A stretch of DNA of 18,865 nucleotides from an uncultured Eubacteriales bacterium. Its GTDB lineage: Bacteria > Bacillota > Clostridia > Oscillospirales > CAG-272. The position numbers and the translations under genes are program-made. How positions within the stretch are numbered: the first letter of the stretch is position 1; every line of letters starts with the position of its first letter. The notes beneath the pieces were generated by a model. The model did not search any database. It was not told where the DNA came from and worked only from the letters and a program-made list of their open reading frames with translations. The stretch is from the NCBI GenBank assembly GCA_900550625.1, contig URSW01000010.1, positions 1-18,865 of the forward strand. The letters are read 5' to 3'. Positions 1 to 8,722 of the stretch are shown in pieces.

Positions 1-1756
1 ATGTGATCGGATAGAAGGTCGCACGTCCTGCCGAAGCATTTTTCAGGGCGCGGATCGCACTCTTTGCGCTTTCCTCGTTTTCAACGACAATTCCCTGAAT
101 TGCCGCGCCGAGCGCGGTCTCAACCGCAACGGTATAAGCGTCTGGAACGTGAATAAGATGTGAAACGGGACCGTGGATGCCCGCGAGATCGCCTCGGGAC
201 GAAGCGCCCATTACATATTTTACGCTGTTGTTGTATCCGTCAAAGTGCTCAAGCATTCTCGACAGTGCGGCAATGCGGCTGTCGAGAGCGCTTTTATCGG
301 AATTTATACGTCCGAGCTCAATGCGAAGGCGCTCGGTCTCGTCGGATTTTGAGTTTATCTCGCGGTCGAGCGTAAAGATCTCTTTATCTGCGGCTTCGAC
401 CGACGCCTTGTACTCGCCGACTGTTTCGGAGATTTCTTCGGCTCTTGCGTCAAATTCGGAGATCTCTTTTTCGTACTTTTCGATATCCCCTACTATTGAA
501 ACAGATCTTGCCTCATGCTCCGTAAGCATATTTACAAGCACGTTAAGGCGTATTTCGGCTTCTGCTTTTGCGTTTTCGTACCTTTTCAGCTCTTCGAACG
601 AATCGGAGATAAGCTTTTCTTTCTTTTCCTTATCCGCGACAAGTGCGGTATGCGCTTCGCGCGAACGCTTGATATCAGAACGGATGTCTTCAAGCTTTTT
701 TCCGATATCCGAAAAAAGCGCATTGAGGCGTTTGAGCTCTTCCATCTCAGCCGAAACGGATTCAGCCGTTTTTCTTACCGCGTCAAGCTCGTTTTCTGCA
801 TTTATCTTCGAATGAGCGATATTGTTCTCGATTATCTTATAGCGGTTTTCGGTTTCGTGTATTTTTTCCCGTAATGCCTTGATATCCGAATAGAGCGACA
901 TCTGAGCCTGCTTGTTTTCCTGTGATACGTTGAACAGCTTTTCACTCTGTGATTCAAGCTGCGACACCGTATCCTCGGCGATTTCAAGCTCATGTGCGGA
1001 TATCCTGCACTCGGACTCGAGCTTTTCGACTTCCTCGCGCATTTTGACCATATCGTAAAGCCAAAGGGATATATCCGCCTCTTTTTTTGCGTCGAAAAGC
1101 TCTATGTATTTTCTTGCCTTCTGAGCAGCGCGCTCCATCGGTCCGACCCGGCTTTCAAGTTCGGAAAGTATATCCGATATCCGCACCATATTGCTCTCTG
1201 TTTCGGCAAGCTTTCTTTCGGATTCATGCTTTCTGTATCGATACTTCGATATTCCCGCGGTTTCCTCGAAAATACCGCGGCGCTCCTCGCTTTTCTTCGA
1301 TATTATCTCGGCGATCTTGCCCTGACCTATTATTGAATATCCGTCTCTTCCGATACCGGTATTCATAAAAAGCTCGTATATATCTCTCAGTCGGACGCTC
1401 TTGCGGTTTATAAAATACTCGCTCTCTCCGCTCCTGTAATAACGTCTTGTGACGGTGACCTCGTCGTATTCGCTGTTCAGACGCTTTGGCTTTGCGGAAT
1501 CGTCAAACGTGACGGACACCTCGGCGAAATTCATCTGTCGGTATCCGTCGGCTCCGATGAAGATTACATCCTCCATTTTTGAGCCTCGTATGGTCTTTGA
1601 CGAAAGCTCGCCGAGAACCCATCTCATTGCGTCGGTTATATTTGATTTTCCGCTTCCGTTCGGTCCGACGATTATCGTTGATCCGTGATCAAACCGAAGT
1701 ACGGTCTTCTCGGGAAAAGATTTGAATCCGTGAAGCTCAAGTGATTTAAGATACAT
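1..1756 (-). CDS. smc: Chromosome partition protein SMC, N-terminal 585 residues (3' end outside window)
   Basis: SMC is the ATPase of the bacterial condensin that compacts and segregates the chromosome, normally with ScpA and ScpB. Reading down from the ATG at 1756, the protein begins MYLKSLELHGFKSF. The Walker A motif GPNGSGKSN is at residues 31-39 and the Q-loop (IIGQGKI) has its Gln at about 145. A long charged coiled coil follows from about 170. From about residue 525 the sequence looks like the SMC hinge (HGPVSHLIHV, then AIQGIVVENEESAKSAIRAL), and the window edge falls inside it. The second coiled coil, the C-loop and Walker B are outside the window. The start is supported by AAAGGAG ten bases upstream and by the family N-terminus. 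It lies 41 bp after rnc, in the usual Bacillota order plsX-rnc-smc. No frameshift is seen in the visible part. Confidence 0.97.
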   Translation of the reverse strand, partial: MYLKSLELHGFKSFPEKTVLRFDHGSTIIVGPNGSGKSNITDAMRWVLGELSSKTIRGSKMEDVIFIGADGYRQMNFAEVSVTFDDSAKPKRLNSEYDEVTVTRRYYRSGESEYFINRKSVRLRDIYELFMNTGIGRDGYSIIGQGKIAEIISKKSEERRGIFEETAGISKYRYRKHESERKLAETESNMVRISDILSELESRVGPMERAAQKARKYIELFDAKKEADISLWLYDMVKMREEVEKLESECRISAHELEIAEDTVSQLESQSEKLFNVSQENKQAQMSLYSDIKALREKIHETENRYKIIENNIAHSKINAENELDAVRKTAESVSAEMEELKRLNALFSDIGKKLEDIRSDIKRSREAHTALVADKEKKEKLISDSFEELKRYENAKAEAEIRLNVLVNMLTEHEARSVSIVGDIEKYEKEISEFDARAEEISETVGEYKASVEAADKEIFTLDREINSKSDETERLRIELGRINSDKSALDSRIAALSRMLEHFDGYNNSVKYVMGASSRGDLAGIHGPVSHLIHVPDAYTVAVETALGAAIQGIVVENEESAKSAIRALKNASAGRATFYPIT

Positions 1757-1797
1757 TTCAGATTCTCTCCTTTCTGTTGAAATAAATCAGGCAATTA

Positions 1798-2517
1798 TCA
1801 TTTTCCGAAAAGCCTGAGAGCTTCCTCGGCGGCTCTCTGCTCCGCCTCGCGCTTTGTTCCGGCTTTTCCTCTTCCTATAACGTTACTGTTGAGTCTCGCT
1901 TCGACCTCAAAAACCTTATCGTGATCCGGTCCGCTCTCGGAAACGATCACATAGCGGAGCTTTTCGCCCTCGACCTGCTGAACTATCTGCTGAAGTTCCG
2001 TCTTATGATCGATGAAGGAAGCGCTCTTGTTGATCTCGGATATCTCCCTTGAGACAAACGGAAGCACGAACTTTTCTGCGGGACCGATGCTGCCGGAATC
2101 GAGATATATTGCGCCGATGATAGCCTCAAAAGCATCGGAAACCGTGGAAGAACGGCTTCGTCCGCCGCTCTTTTCCTCTCCGTGACCGAATCTGATATAC
2201 TCGCCGAGAGAAAGCGTTCTCGCATACTGAGCAAGCGCCTTTTCGCAGACCACGGAAGCGCGTATTTTTGACAGATATCCTTCGTCGATCTTCTCAAAGC
2301 GGGAGTAGAGATATTGTGCAACCACAAGCGAAAGCACCGAATCTCCGAGGAATTCAAGGCGCTCGTTGCAGTCGATGTCAATTCCTTTCGCGTGCAGCTC
2401 GTTTGCCGCAGAAGAGTGTGTAAGTGCTTTTTCAAGAAGTCCGAAATGTTTGAACTTATAATTTATTTTTTTCTCGACCTCGGTGAGATCGCGGGGGAAT
2501 TTCAGAATGCTTTTCAT
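1798..2517 (-). CDS. rnc: Ribonuclease III
   Basis: RNase III cleaves double-stranded RNA, matures rRNA precursors and degrades structured transcripts. From the ATG at 2517 the protein is 239 residues, a normal family length. The catalytic RNase III domain carries the signature NERLEFLGDSV at 51-61. The metal ligands fit the family pattern: Glu52 and Asp59, then Asp128 and Glu131 in SDAFEAIIGAIYLD. A C-terminal double-stranded RNA-binding domain (from about 165) ends AGTKREAEQRAAEEAL. The frame stays open upstream to a TTG at 2610, which would add 31 residues that do not resemble the family. The ATG has only a weak ribosome site (GAAGTG five bases upstream), and the TTG has GGAG about 14 bases away. 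I prefer the ATG, but the start is the uncertain part. It lies between plsX and smc. Confidence 0.94.
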   Translation of the reverse strand: MKSILKFPRDLTEVEKKINYKFKHFGLLEKALTHSSAANELHAKGIDIDCNERLEFLGDSVLSLVVAQYLYSRFEKIDEGYLSKIRASVVCEKALAQYARTLSLGEYIRFGHGEEKSGGRSRSSTVSDAFEAIIGAIYLDSGSIGPAEKFVLPFVSREISEINKSASFIDHKTELQQIVQQVEGEKLRYVIVSESGPDHDKVFEVEARLNSNVIGRGKAGTKREAEQRAAEEALRLFGK

Positions 2518-2634
2518 TTTTTCACTTCGCTCTGCAAAAGCGCCTTTCTCGTAAATCGTCCGGTCAATCCGCAGCAAAACAGTAAAACTTTCCGAAAGCT
2601 TCCGCCGCAAATCTTGAGATGATGCTCCGCCGGT

Positions 2635-3633
2635 TTATTCCTTGGGTACGACAAATCTCGCGGCAGCTTCTTCGAATTCCTTTATCGATTCGGTTTCGAT
2701 AAATGTCACCGCCTGACGAATCGCGTTCCGTATGGCCTTTGCATCGGAATTTCCGTGAGCCTTTATGACCGGCTTCGAAAGTCCGAGAAGCGGTGCGCCG
2801 CCGTGCTCGCTTGCGTCAAATTCCTTTTTAAGTCCGCGCACGCGGTCCTTGGTCATAAGGTAGGAGAGCTTTGTACGCCAATTGGCCGTATAGATATCCT
2901 TCAGCTTGAGGAACATGAATTTACCCATGCCCTCGATCATCTTCAGCGTTACGTTGCCCGTAAATCCGTCGGTAACAAGAACGTCGCACGCATTGAACGG
3001 GATCGCGGACGACTCTACGTTTCCGGCGAAGTTTATGTTTTCCGTCTCCGAAAGAAGCTTGTAGGTTTCCGCGACAACGGCGGTTCCCTTATGGGATTCC
3101 GTTCCGTTATTGAGAAGTCCGACTCTCGGGGACTCGACCTTCATGACGTTTTTCATATAAATCGAGCCGAGCTGTGCCCACTGCTCGAGATACTCCGACG
3201 TTACCGAAGTATTGGCTCCGCAGTCAAGCATCAGAACCGGAGGATTGAACGGCAGTATCATACCGATCGCACTGCGGTGAATTCCCGCCACGGTTCTGAT
3301 AATAAGAGACGAGCCGGCATGAAGCGCTCCGGTATTTCCCGCCGAAACAAATGCATCTCCGCCCTCCTTGAGCATTTTAAGTCCTATTCCCATCGAGCTG
3401 TCCTTTTTTGAGCGCACGACGGAGATCGGATCATCCTCCATGGTTATTGCGACATCGGTATGAACGATATCGATCTTGGTGCGGTCCGCGTCGGAGGGGA
3501 GATACTTTTCGATCTGCGCCTGATCTCCGACAAGCGTTATGTTTACTCCGGTTTCGGCAATTCCCTGTGCTGCGCCGATAACGATCTGCTCCGGAGCACG
3601 GTCTCCTCCCATGGCATCAAGAATTATATTCAT
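2635..3633 (-). CDS. plsX: Phosphate acyltransferase PlsX
   Basis: PlsX converts acyl-ACP and inorganic phosphate to acyl-phosphate, the acyl donor used by the membrane enzyme PlsY in the first step of phospholipid synthesis. It is a peripheral cytoplasmic membrane protein. The 332 residues match the family's usual length. The N-terminus MNIILDAMGGDRAPEQ is the family hallmark. Further conserved-looking blocks are SMGIGLKMLKEGGDAFVSAGNTGAL, in the middle of the first half, and VLVTDGFTGNVTLK near residue 220. The C-terminal part HGGAPLLGLSKPVIKAHG is also typical. The start at 3633 is fixed by this N-terminus, although its ribosome site is weak. It is followed by rnc without the acyl carrier protein gene that often sits between them. 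An 80-bp gap separates it from trmFO. Confidence 0.97.
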   Translation of the reverse strand: MNIILDAMGGDRAPEQIVIGAAQGIAETGVNITLVGDQAQIEKYLPSDADRTKIDIVHTDVAITMEDDPISVVRSKKDSSMGIGLKMLKEGGDAFVSAGNTGALHAGSSLIIRTVAGIHRSAIGMILPFNPPVLMLDCGANTSVTSEYLEQWAQLGSIYMKNVMKVESPRVGLLNNGTESHKGTAVVAETYKLLSETENINFAGNVESSAIPFNACDVLVTDGFTGNVTLKMIEGMGKFMFLKLKDIYTANWRTKLSYLMTKDRVRGLKKEFDASEHGGAPLLGLSKPVIKAHGNSDAKAIRNAIRQAVTFIETESIKEFEEAAARFVVPKE

Positions 3634-3713
3634 ATTGTAAAACCGCAGCTTCCGAAAAACGAAAGCTTCCTTTCTTTCAGAATCGTATGACCTGTGCTTG
3701 TTCAGTCGGTGCG

Positions 3714-5039
3714 TTACATGATCTCGCTTCGTATACGCTCGATTTCTCCGAGCGCGCGCTCGGCATACGCCTCATAGCGGGGGCGCTTGCCGCCTTTTAT
3801 TTTCACGCCGAGCGGAGCTATTATACCGAAATTCGCGTTCATGGGCTGAAAATCGGACTCGCCGCCCTCGGAAACGTATTTTGCCATTGCGCCGATCATT
3901 GTTTTATCGGTGAAATCGGGAAAATGATGTCCGGTGAGGGCGCAGGAGGCGGAAAGACCCGCGAGAAAACCCGACGCCGCTGATTCTATGTAGCCTTCAA
4001 CGCCTGTCATCTGCCCCGCAAAATATACTCTTGGGCATTTCTTTATGCTGTAATCCCGATCAAGAAATCCGGGGGAATTTATATATGTATTGCGGTGCAT
4101 AATGCCGTATCTGAGGAAAACGGCGTTTTCAAGTCCGGGAATCATCGAGAAGACCCGTTTTTGTTCCGGAAATGTGAGATGAGTCTGAAATCCGACGATA
4201 TTAAACATCGTTCCTTCGGCGTTTTCGCGCCTCAGCTGGACTACCGCATAATATTTTTCTCCGGTTTCGGGATGTCTTATACCGACGGGCTTCAGCGGTC
4301 CGAAGCGGAGCGTATCCTCACCGCGGCGCGCCATCTCCTCGACGGGCATACAGCCCTCAAATACCTTGAGTCCTTCGCCCTCTTCAAAGTCGTGAAGCTT
4401 CGCGGTCTGTGCGCCGATAAGCTCGAGGTAGAAGGCTTTATACTCTTCCTCATTCATCGGGCAATTGATATAATCGGGCGTTCCCTTCTGATAACGTGAA
4501 GCAAAAAACGCTTTTGTCATATCGACAGAGGAAAAATCAACTATGGGAGCTGCGGCATCGAAGAAATGAAGCTCACGATCCCCTATGAATTTTGCGATGC
4601 TTTCGGAGAGTGCGTCGGACGCAAGAGGTCCCGCGGCAATCACCGTAGGTGCGTCGTCCGGGATATCGGTAACCTCGCGTTCGATCACCTCGATAAGCTC
4701 CGACGAGCGGATCTTCTCCGTTATATATGAGGAAAACTGCTCGCGGTCCACCGCAAGCGCGCCGCCGGCGGGTACCGAACAGCGGTCTGCACTCTCCATT
4801 ACGAGAGATCCGAGACGGCGAAGCTCCTCTTTAAGAAGTCCGATCGCGGAAGATACCGATGCGTTTCTCAGAGAATTCGAGCAGACGAGCTCTGCAAAAT
4901 TGTCCGACTTGTGAGCCGGGCTCTTCTTTCCGGGCTTCATCTCATAAAGGCGGACACGGCAGCCTCGTTTGGCGATCTGCCATGATGCTTCGGAGCCCGC
5001 AAGACCCGCTCCGACGACGTTTATATATGCATCCGTCAT
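3714..5039 (-). CDS. trmFO: tRNA (uracil-54-C5)-methyltransferase, folate/FAD-dependent, TrmFO
   Basis: TrmFO makes ribothymidine at position 54 of the tRNA T-loop, using methylenetetrahydrofolate as carbon donor and FADH2 as reductant. The protein is 441 residues, standard for the family. The FAD-binding glycine motif GAGLAGSEAS is at 10-19. The conserved block AELVCSNSLRN contains Cys53, and EGCMPVEEMARRGEDTLRFG contains Cys230. These two cysteines correspond to the pair described as functionally important in characterised TrmFO. A second nucleotide-binding-like segment (YFAGQMTGVEGYIESAASG) lies near residue 340. The start codon overlaps the topA stop as ATGA (5036-5039), so the two are probably translationally coupled. 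The order topA-trmFO is common in Bacillota. Confidence 0.97.
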   Translation of the reverse strand: MTDAYINVVGAGLAGSEASWQIAKRGCRVRLYEMKPGKKSPAHKSDNFAELVCSNSLRNASVSSAIGLLKEELRRLGSLVMESADRCSVPAGGALAVDREQFSSYITEKIRSSELIEVIEREVTDIPDDAPTVIAAGPLASDALSESIAKFIGDRELHFFDAAAPIVDFSSVDMTKAFFASRYQKGTPDYINCPMNEEEYKAFYLELIGAQTAKLHDFEEGEGLKVFEGCMPVEEMARRGEDTLRFGPLKPVGIRHPETGEKYYAVVQLRRENAEGTMFNIVGFQTHLTFPEQKRVFSMIPGLENAVFLRYGIMHRNTYINSPGFLDRDYSIKKCPRVYFAGQMTGVEGYIESAASGFLAGLSASCALTGHHFPDFTDKTMIGAMAKYVSEGGESDFQPMNANFGIIAPLGVKIKGGKRPRYEAYAERALGEIERIRSEIM

Positions 5040-7309
5040 TTTTCTTCTCCGGATTCTTTCGCGTCGGAACTGTCGGTAATCTCGCGCTTATATCCGCAGC
5101 CTTCCTTTTTGCACACAAGAAGTGCGCGGCCTTTTTTCTGATACAGCATTTCTCCGCACTGCGGGCACTTTTCGTTTGTCGGAAGATCCCACGACGAGAA
5201 ATCGCACTCCGGATATCCGGAGCAGCTGTAGAACACGGTTTTGTTTCTTCCGTATTTGGTCACTATATCTCTGCCGCATTTCGGGCAGCTTACGCCGAGG
5301 CTTTTGACCTTCTGCTTTGTGAATTTGCATTCCGGATAACGGGAGCAGGCGTAAAACGCGCCGTATCTTCCCTGTCTTACAACGACATCGGAACCGCAGA
5401 ACTCGCATTTGAAGGGCGCGATCTCGGGTTCTTTTTCCGCTTCGGCTGTTCCGGACTTATTAAGCTGTTTGGTATTCTTGCATTCCGGATAATTCGGGCA
5501 CGCGGCAAAACGTCCGTAGCGTCCGTTTTTGACTATCATACGGCTTCCGCATTTTTCGCAGATTATGTCCGTCTCCTCGGCAGGAGCCTCATAGGTCTCC
5601 TTGGAAACCGTCTTCTCCGCCTCTTCAAGCTCACGGCTGAAGCCTTCATAGAACTTCGACAGCATATCGAGCATCGTTGCGTTTCCGTTTTCGATCTCGT
5701 CAAGCTGATTTTCCATCGACGCCGTGAATTTGTAGTCAACGATATCCGGGAAGGACTTATTCATCAGTCTTGTTATTATCTCACCGAGATCGGTGGGGCG
5801 GAGGGACTTTCCGTCACGCTTGACATATCCGCGCGATATTATTATCGTTATTATGGGTGTGTATGTGCTGGGGCGTCCTATTCCCTTTTCCTCAAGGAAT
5901 TTGATAAGCGAAGCTTCGGTATAGCGCGGAGGCGGCTCGGTGAAGTGCTGTTCGGGTATGATGTCACGGGCGTTCAGCTCGGCATCCTTCTCGACAGGCG
6001 GAAGAACCACCTCGCGTTCGGTATCCGTCGTATCACTCGTCTCTTCATAAAGCGCCATATAGCCGCGGAATTTGACGGTATATCCGCTTGACTTGAAGAT
6101 ATGTGATCCGCAGGCAAACTCTGCGTTCACCGTCGAAAGGACTGCGGAGGACATCTGACTTGCGAGAAAGCGGCGCCATATCAGTTTATATAGCTTGTAC
6201 TGGTCCGGTGTAAGCATTTTTTTTATCTTTTCCGGATCAAGAGCCACTTTGGAGGGGCGGATCGCCTCGTGTGCATCCTGCGCACTCGCCTTTGTCCGGT
6301 AAACGCGCGGCTTTTCGGGGCAGTAATCCTTGCCGTAATTTTCGGCAATATATTCGAGCGCGGCGCTCTGAGCCTCAGCCGCAACTCGGAGAGAGTCTGT
6401 ACGCATATAGGTTATAAGACCCTGTACTCCGCCGTTTTCGTGACCGAGGTTTACGCCCTCGTAAAGCTCCTGTGCAACGCGCATCGTGCGCTGAGACTGG
6501 AAATTGAGCTTTTTGGATGCCTCCTGCTGGAGTGTGGAAGTGATAAACGGCGGTGCCGGCGACTTTGTACGGTTTCCTTTTTTGATTTCGGTGCAGACGA
6601 ATTTTTTGCCGAAGCAGTCGTCCTTTATCCTTACGGCTTTGCTTTCGGCTGAAAGCTCGTTCTTATCCTTCGATCCGGCTTCGCCGTAATAGTGAGCCGT
6701 AAAATCACGTCCGTCGGAAGTGAGAACGGCATCGACCGTCCAATACTCGCGGGGAACGAACGCGCGTATCTCATCCTCGCGCTCAACGATTATCTTCGTT
6801 GCGATCGACTGAACACGTCCCGCGGAAAGACCGCTCTTCACTGTCTTCCAAAGGAACGGGCTTAGCTTATATCCGACGATTCTGTCGAGTATACGCCTTG
6901 TCTGCTGAGCGTTGACGAGATCGATATCGATCTTTCTCGGCGATTTGATCGATTCTTTGATCGCGCTTTTCGTAATTTCATTAAATGTGATTCTTTTTAT
7001 TTTATCCTCGGGAAGTCCGAGTGCGGCGGCAAGATGCCACGATATCGCCTCTCCTTCCCGGTCAAGGTCCGTTGCAAGGTAGATGCGGTCGGCGTTCTTC
7101 GCTTCCTTTTTGAGTTCTCTTATAAGCTCGCCTTTTCCGCGTATATTTATATAATGCGGCTCAAAACCGTGCTCTATATCTATTCCGAGAGTTGACTTGG
7201 GCAAGTCGCGGACGTGCCCTTTCGATGCCATCACCTTATAATTCGACCCGAGATAGCTTTTTATGGTGTAGGCCTTCGCAGGCGACTCCACGATAACGAG
7301 ATTTGTCAT
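5036..7309 (-). CDS. topA: DNA topoisomerase I (type IA)
   Basis: Type IA topoisomerase relaxes negative supercoils by passing a strand through a transient single-strand break. The protein has 757 residues. The TOPRIM domain shows Glu8 in VIVESPAKA and the DLDREGE acidic cluster at 81-87. The AGRVQS motif is at 163-168. The catalytic tyrosine is Tyr301 in GLITYMRTDS. The C-terminus carries four cysteine motifs at about 584-610, 635-661, 675-702 and 715-738. The first three end in a YPEC motif, and the fourth is a looser version ending CKKEGC. The ATG at 7309 is the only sensible start: it gives the family N-terminus MTNLVIVESPAKA, and a TGA stop lies in frame two codons upstream. The Shine-Dalgarno sequence is 22 bases away with a hairpin in between (separate entry). 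The stop overlaps the trmFO start. Confidence 0.98.
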   Translation of the reverse strand: MTNLVIVESPAKAYTIKSYLGSNYKVMASKGHVRDLPKSTLGIDIEHGFEPHYINIRGKGELIRELKKEAKNADRIYLATDLDREGEAISWHLAAALGLPEDKIKRITFNEITKSAIKESIKSPRKIDIDLVNAQQTRRILDRIVGYKLSPFLWKTVKSGLSAGRVQSIATKIIVEREDEIRAFVPREYWTVDAVLTSDGRDFTAHYYGEAGSKDKNELSAESKAVRIKDDCFGKKFVCTEIKKGNRTKSPAPPFITSTLQQEASKKLNFQSQRTMRVAQELYEGVNLGHENGGVQGLITYMRTDSLRVAAEAQSAALEYIAENYGKDYCPEKPRVYRTKASAQDAHEAIRPSKVALDPEKIKKMLTPDQYKLYKLIWRRFLASQMSSAVLSTVNAEFACGSHIFKSSGYTVKFRGYMALYEETSDTTDTEREVVLPPVEKDAELNARDIIPEQHFTEPPPRYTEASLIKFLEEKGIGRPSTYTPIITIIISRGYVKRDGKSLRPTDLGEIITRLMNKSFPDIVDYKFTASMENQLDEIENGNATMLDMLSKFYEGFSRELEEAEKTVSKETYEAPAEETDIICEKCGSRMIVKNGRYGRFAACPNYPECKNTKQLNKSGTAEAEKEPEIAPFKCEFCGSDVVVRQGRYGAFYACSRYPECKFTKQKVKSLGVSCPKCGRDIVTKYGRNKTVFYSCSGYPECDFSSWDLPTNEKCPQCGEMLYQKKGRALLVCKKEGCGYKREITDSSDAKESGEEK

Positions 7310-7337
7310 ATTTCAGACCCCGCGCGGGGTTCCTCCT
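7310..7337 (-). promoter_or_regulatory. topA ribosome binding site with a hairpin between Shine-Dalgarno and start
   Basis: On the minus strand AGGAGG (7337-7332) is followed by one A, then the perfect palindrome ACCCCGCGCGGGGT (7330-7317), then seven bases (CTGAAAT) and the topA ATG. The linear distance from AGGAGG to ATG is 22 bases, too long for efficient initiation. If the palindrome folds as a five-pair stem with a GCGC loop, the remaining distance is eight bases, which is optimal. The sequence is directly seen. That the hairpin acts as a spacer that brings the two elements together is inference. Confidence 0.6.
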
Positions 7338-7348
7338 TTTATTATCAG

Positions 7349-8722
7349 TTATTCTTCCTTCGGCGGCATTGTAAGCTCTTCCGTACCGAGACGTGTGAAA
7401 AATCCGCCGGGAGATGCCTCGACGATCCCGGCAAGCTCGAGCATTGTCATTGCGACAAGAACCTCGCTTATATCGAAACCGCGCGACACTATTTCATCCG
7501 GAAGCATCGGAACGTCCGGTTTCATCGCGTTATACACGCGAAGATATTCTTCGGACAAAAATTCCGTATCCGCCGGCTTTATACTTTCGGAGCGTTCGGG
7601 AACTTTATCGGAAAACTTCCGATTCGCGTCCTTTTTCCGTTCGGAATGCGAAGACTTTTCGCCCTCCGGTCGGTCAAAGCGTCCGTCGTCCCTTCCGCCG
7701 TAAAGTCCGTTTCCGTAATATCCGTTGTTTTCTTTATTTTTATCGAGAGACGAAATAACATGCATACGCTCGGCGGCTTCAAGATACTCGTCCTCACGTT
7801 TACTTAGGTATTTGCGTCTTAGCTTACTTGTATTTATACAGTCTGAAAAAAGATCCTGATATTCAACAAGAACGTCAAATGCTTCCGAGACCGCAGGAAT
7901 GCCGCGTTTTATCAGCGCATTCGGACCGTTACTGCTCTCGTCCGTAACCTTGCCGGGAACGGCAAAGACACGGCGTCCCTGATATATCGCATGGTTGGCG
8001 GTTATAAGCGCTCCGCTGTTGTCATCGCCCTCGATAACGACGGTCGCCTGAGATATTCCGCTTATTATGCGGTTTCTTATCGGAAAATTCGAGCCCGCAG
8101 GCGGTGTAGCCGGAGGGTATTCGGTGATAACGGCTCCTTTTTTCAGAACCTCGCGCATAAGCTGACGATGCGCTTTCGGATAGCAGATATCAATGCCGCA
8201 GCCGAGTACCGCAACGGTCGCGCCGCCCGCGTCGATCGCGCCCGCCATCGCCATGCCGTCAACTCCGATAGCCATGCCGCTGACGACAATAGCGCCGCCT
8301 CCGGCAAGCTCGTATCCGAAATCGTACGCAACGCGCTTCCCGTAATCGGTCATTTTTCGCGTGCCGACGACGGCGCACGAAAAGTCCGAACTCCACCTCG
8401 GAATTTTTCCGACGGCATAAAGCACAAGCGGAAGATTGGACTGGTGTTTTATCGCCTTCGGATACGCTTCATCGTAAAATGTTATTACGCGAACATTGTG
8501 CAGATCGCACCAATTGACTATATCTTCGGCTTGCTCAAGAGAATACTTTGTTATTATTTTCAGGGTATGCGCTTTATCCTTCGATATGCATTTTGCGATC
8601 TCTTCCGCTCCGGAATCGTATGCGCGCCGCGCGCTTCCGAAATAATCGATAAGCTTTCCGGCGCACATGCTTCCCTGTCCGAAGCACATGGACAGCCACA
8701 CCCAGTATTTTCTTTCATCCAT
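7349..8722 (-). CDS. dprA: DNA-processing protein DprA (Smf)
   Basis: DprA binds single-stranded DNA and loads RecA on incoming DNA during transformation; it is also kept in many species not known to be competent. The protein has 457 residues from the ATG at 8722. An N-terminal helical/SAM-like region (1-75) precedes the Rossmann-like core (about 80-290), which has CAVVGTRKMTDYG, SGMAIGVDGMA at 148-158, LGCGIDICYPKAH, SNFPIRNRIISG and NSGALITANHA. A polar linker rich in Gly, Tyr, Lys, Glu and Ser (about 325-385) leads to a C-terminal winged-helix domain (about 388-445). A GTG at 8734 is also in frame but abuts the AGGAG ribosome site. The ATG lies eleven bases after that site and is preferred. 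It overlaps the preceding methyltransferase gene by 8 bp and leads into topA after 39 bp, a common Bacillota arrangement. Confidence 0.96.
   Translation of the reverse strand: MDERKYWVWLSMCFGQGSMCAGKLIDYFGSARRAYDSGAEEIAKCISKDKAHTLKIITKYSLEQAEDIVNWCDLHNVRVITFYDEAYPKAIKHQSNLPLVLYAVGKIPRWSSDFSCAVVGTRKMTDYGKRVAYDFGYELAGGGAIVVSGMAIGVDGMAMAGAIDAGGATVAVLGCGIDICYPKAHRQLMREVLKKGAVITEYPPATPPAGSNFPIRNRIISGISQATVVIEGDDNSGALITANHAIYQGRRVFAVPGKVTDESSNGPNALIKRGIPAVSEAFDVLVEYQDLFSDCINTSKLRRKYLSKREDEYLEAAERMHVISSLDKNKENNGYYGNGLYGGRDDGRFDRPEGEKSSHSERKKDANRKFSDKVPERSESIKPADTEFLSEEYLRVYNAMKPDVPMLPDEIVSRGFDISEVLVAMTMLELAGIVEASPGGFFTRLGTEELTMPPKEE

Noticed and set aside
177..815. A 212-codon serine-rich plus-strand open frame opposite smc
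   Set aside because: The serine and phenylalanine richness arises from the Glu/Lys-rich coiled coil of SMC read on the other strand.
3634..3713. Possible stem and promoter in the trmFO-plsX gap
   Set aside because: The stem has a mismatch after four pairs and the best -10-like hexamer (TACGAT) has no partner -35, so neither is supported.
4859..6091. A 410-codon plus-strand open frame opposite trmFO and topA
   Set aside because: It is a shadow of the two well-supported genes, with no family-like motif.
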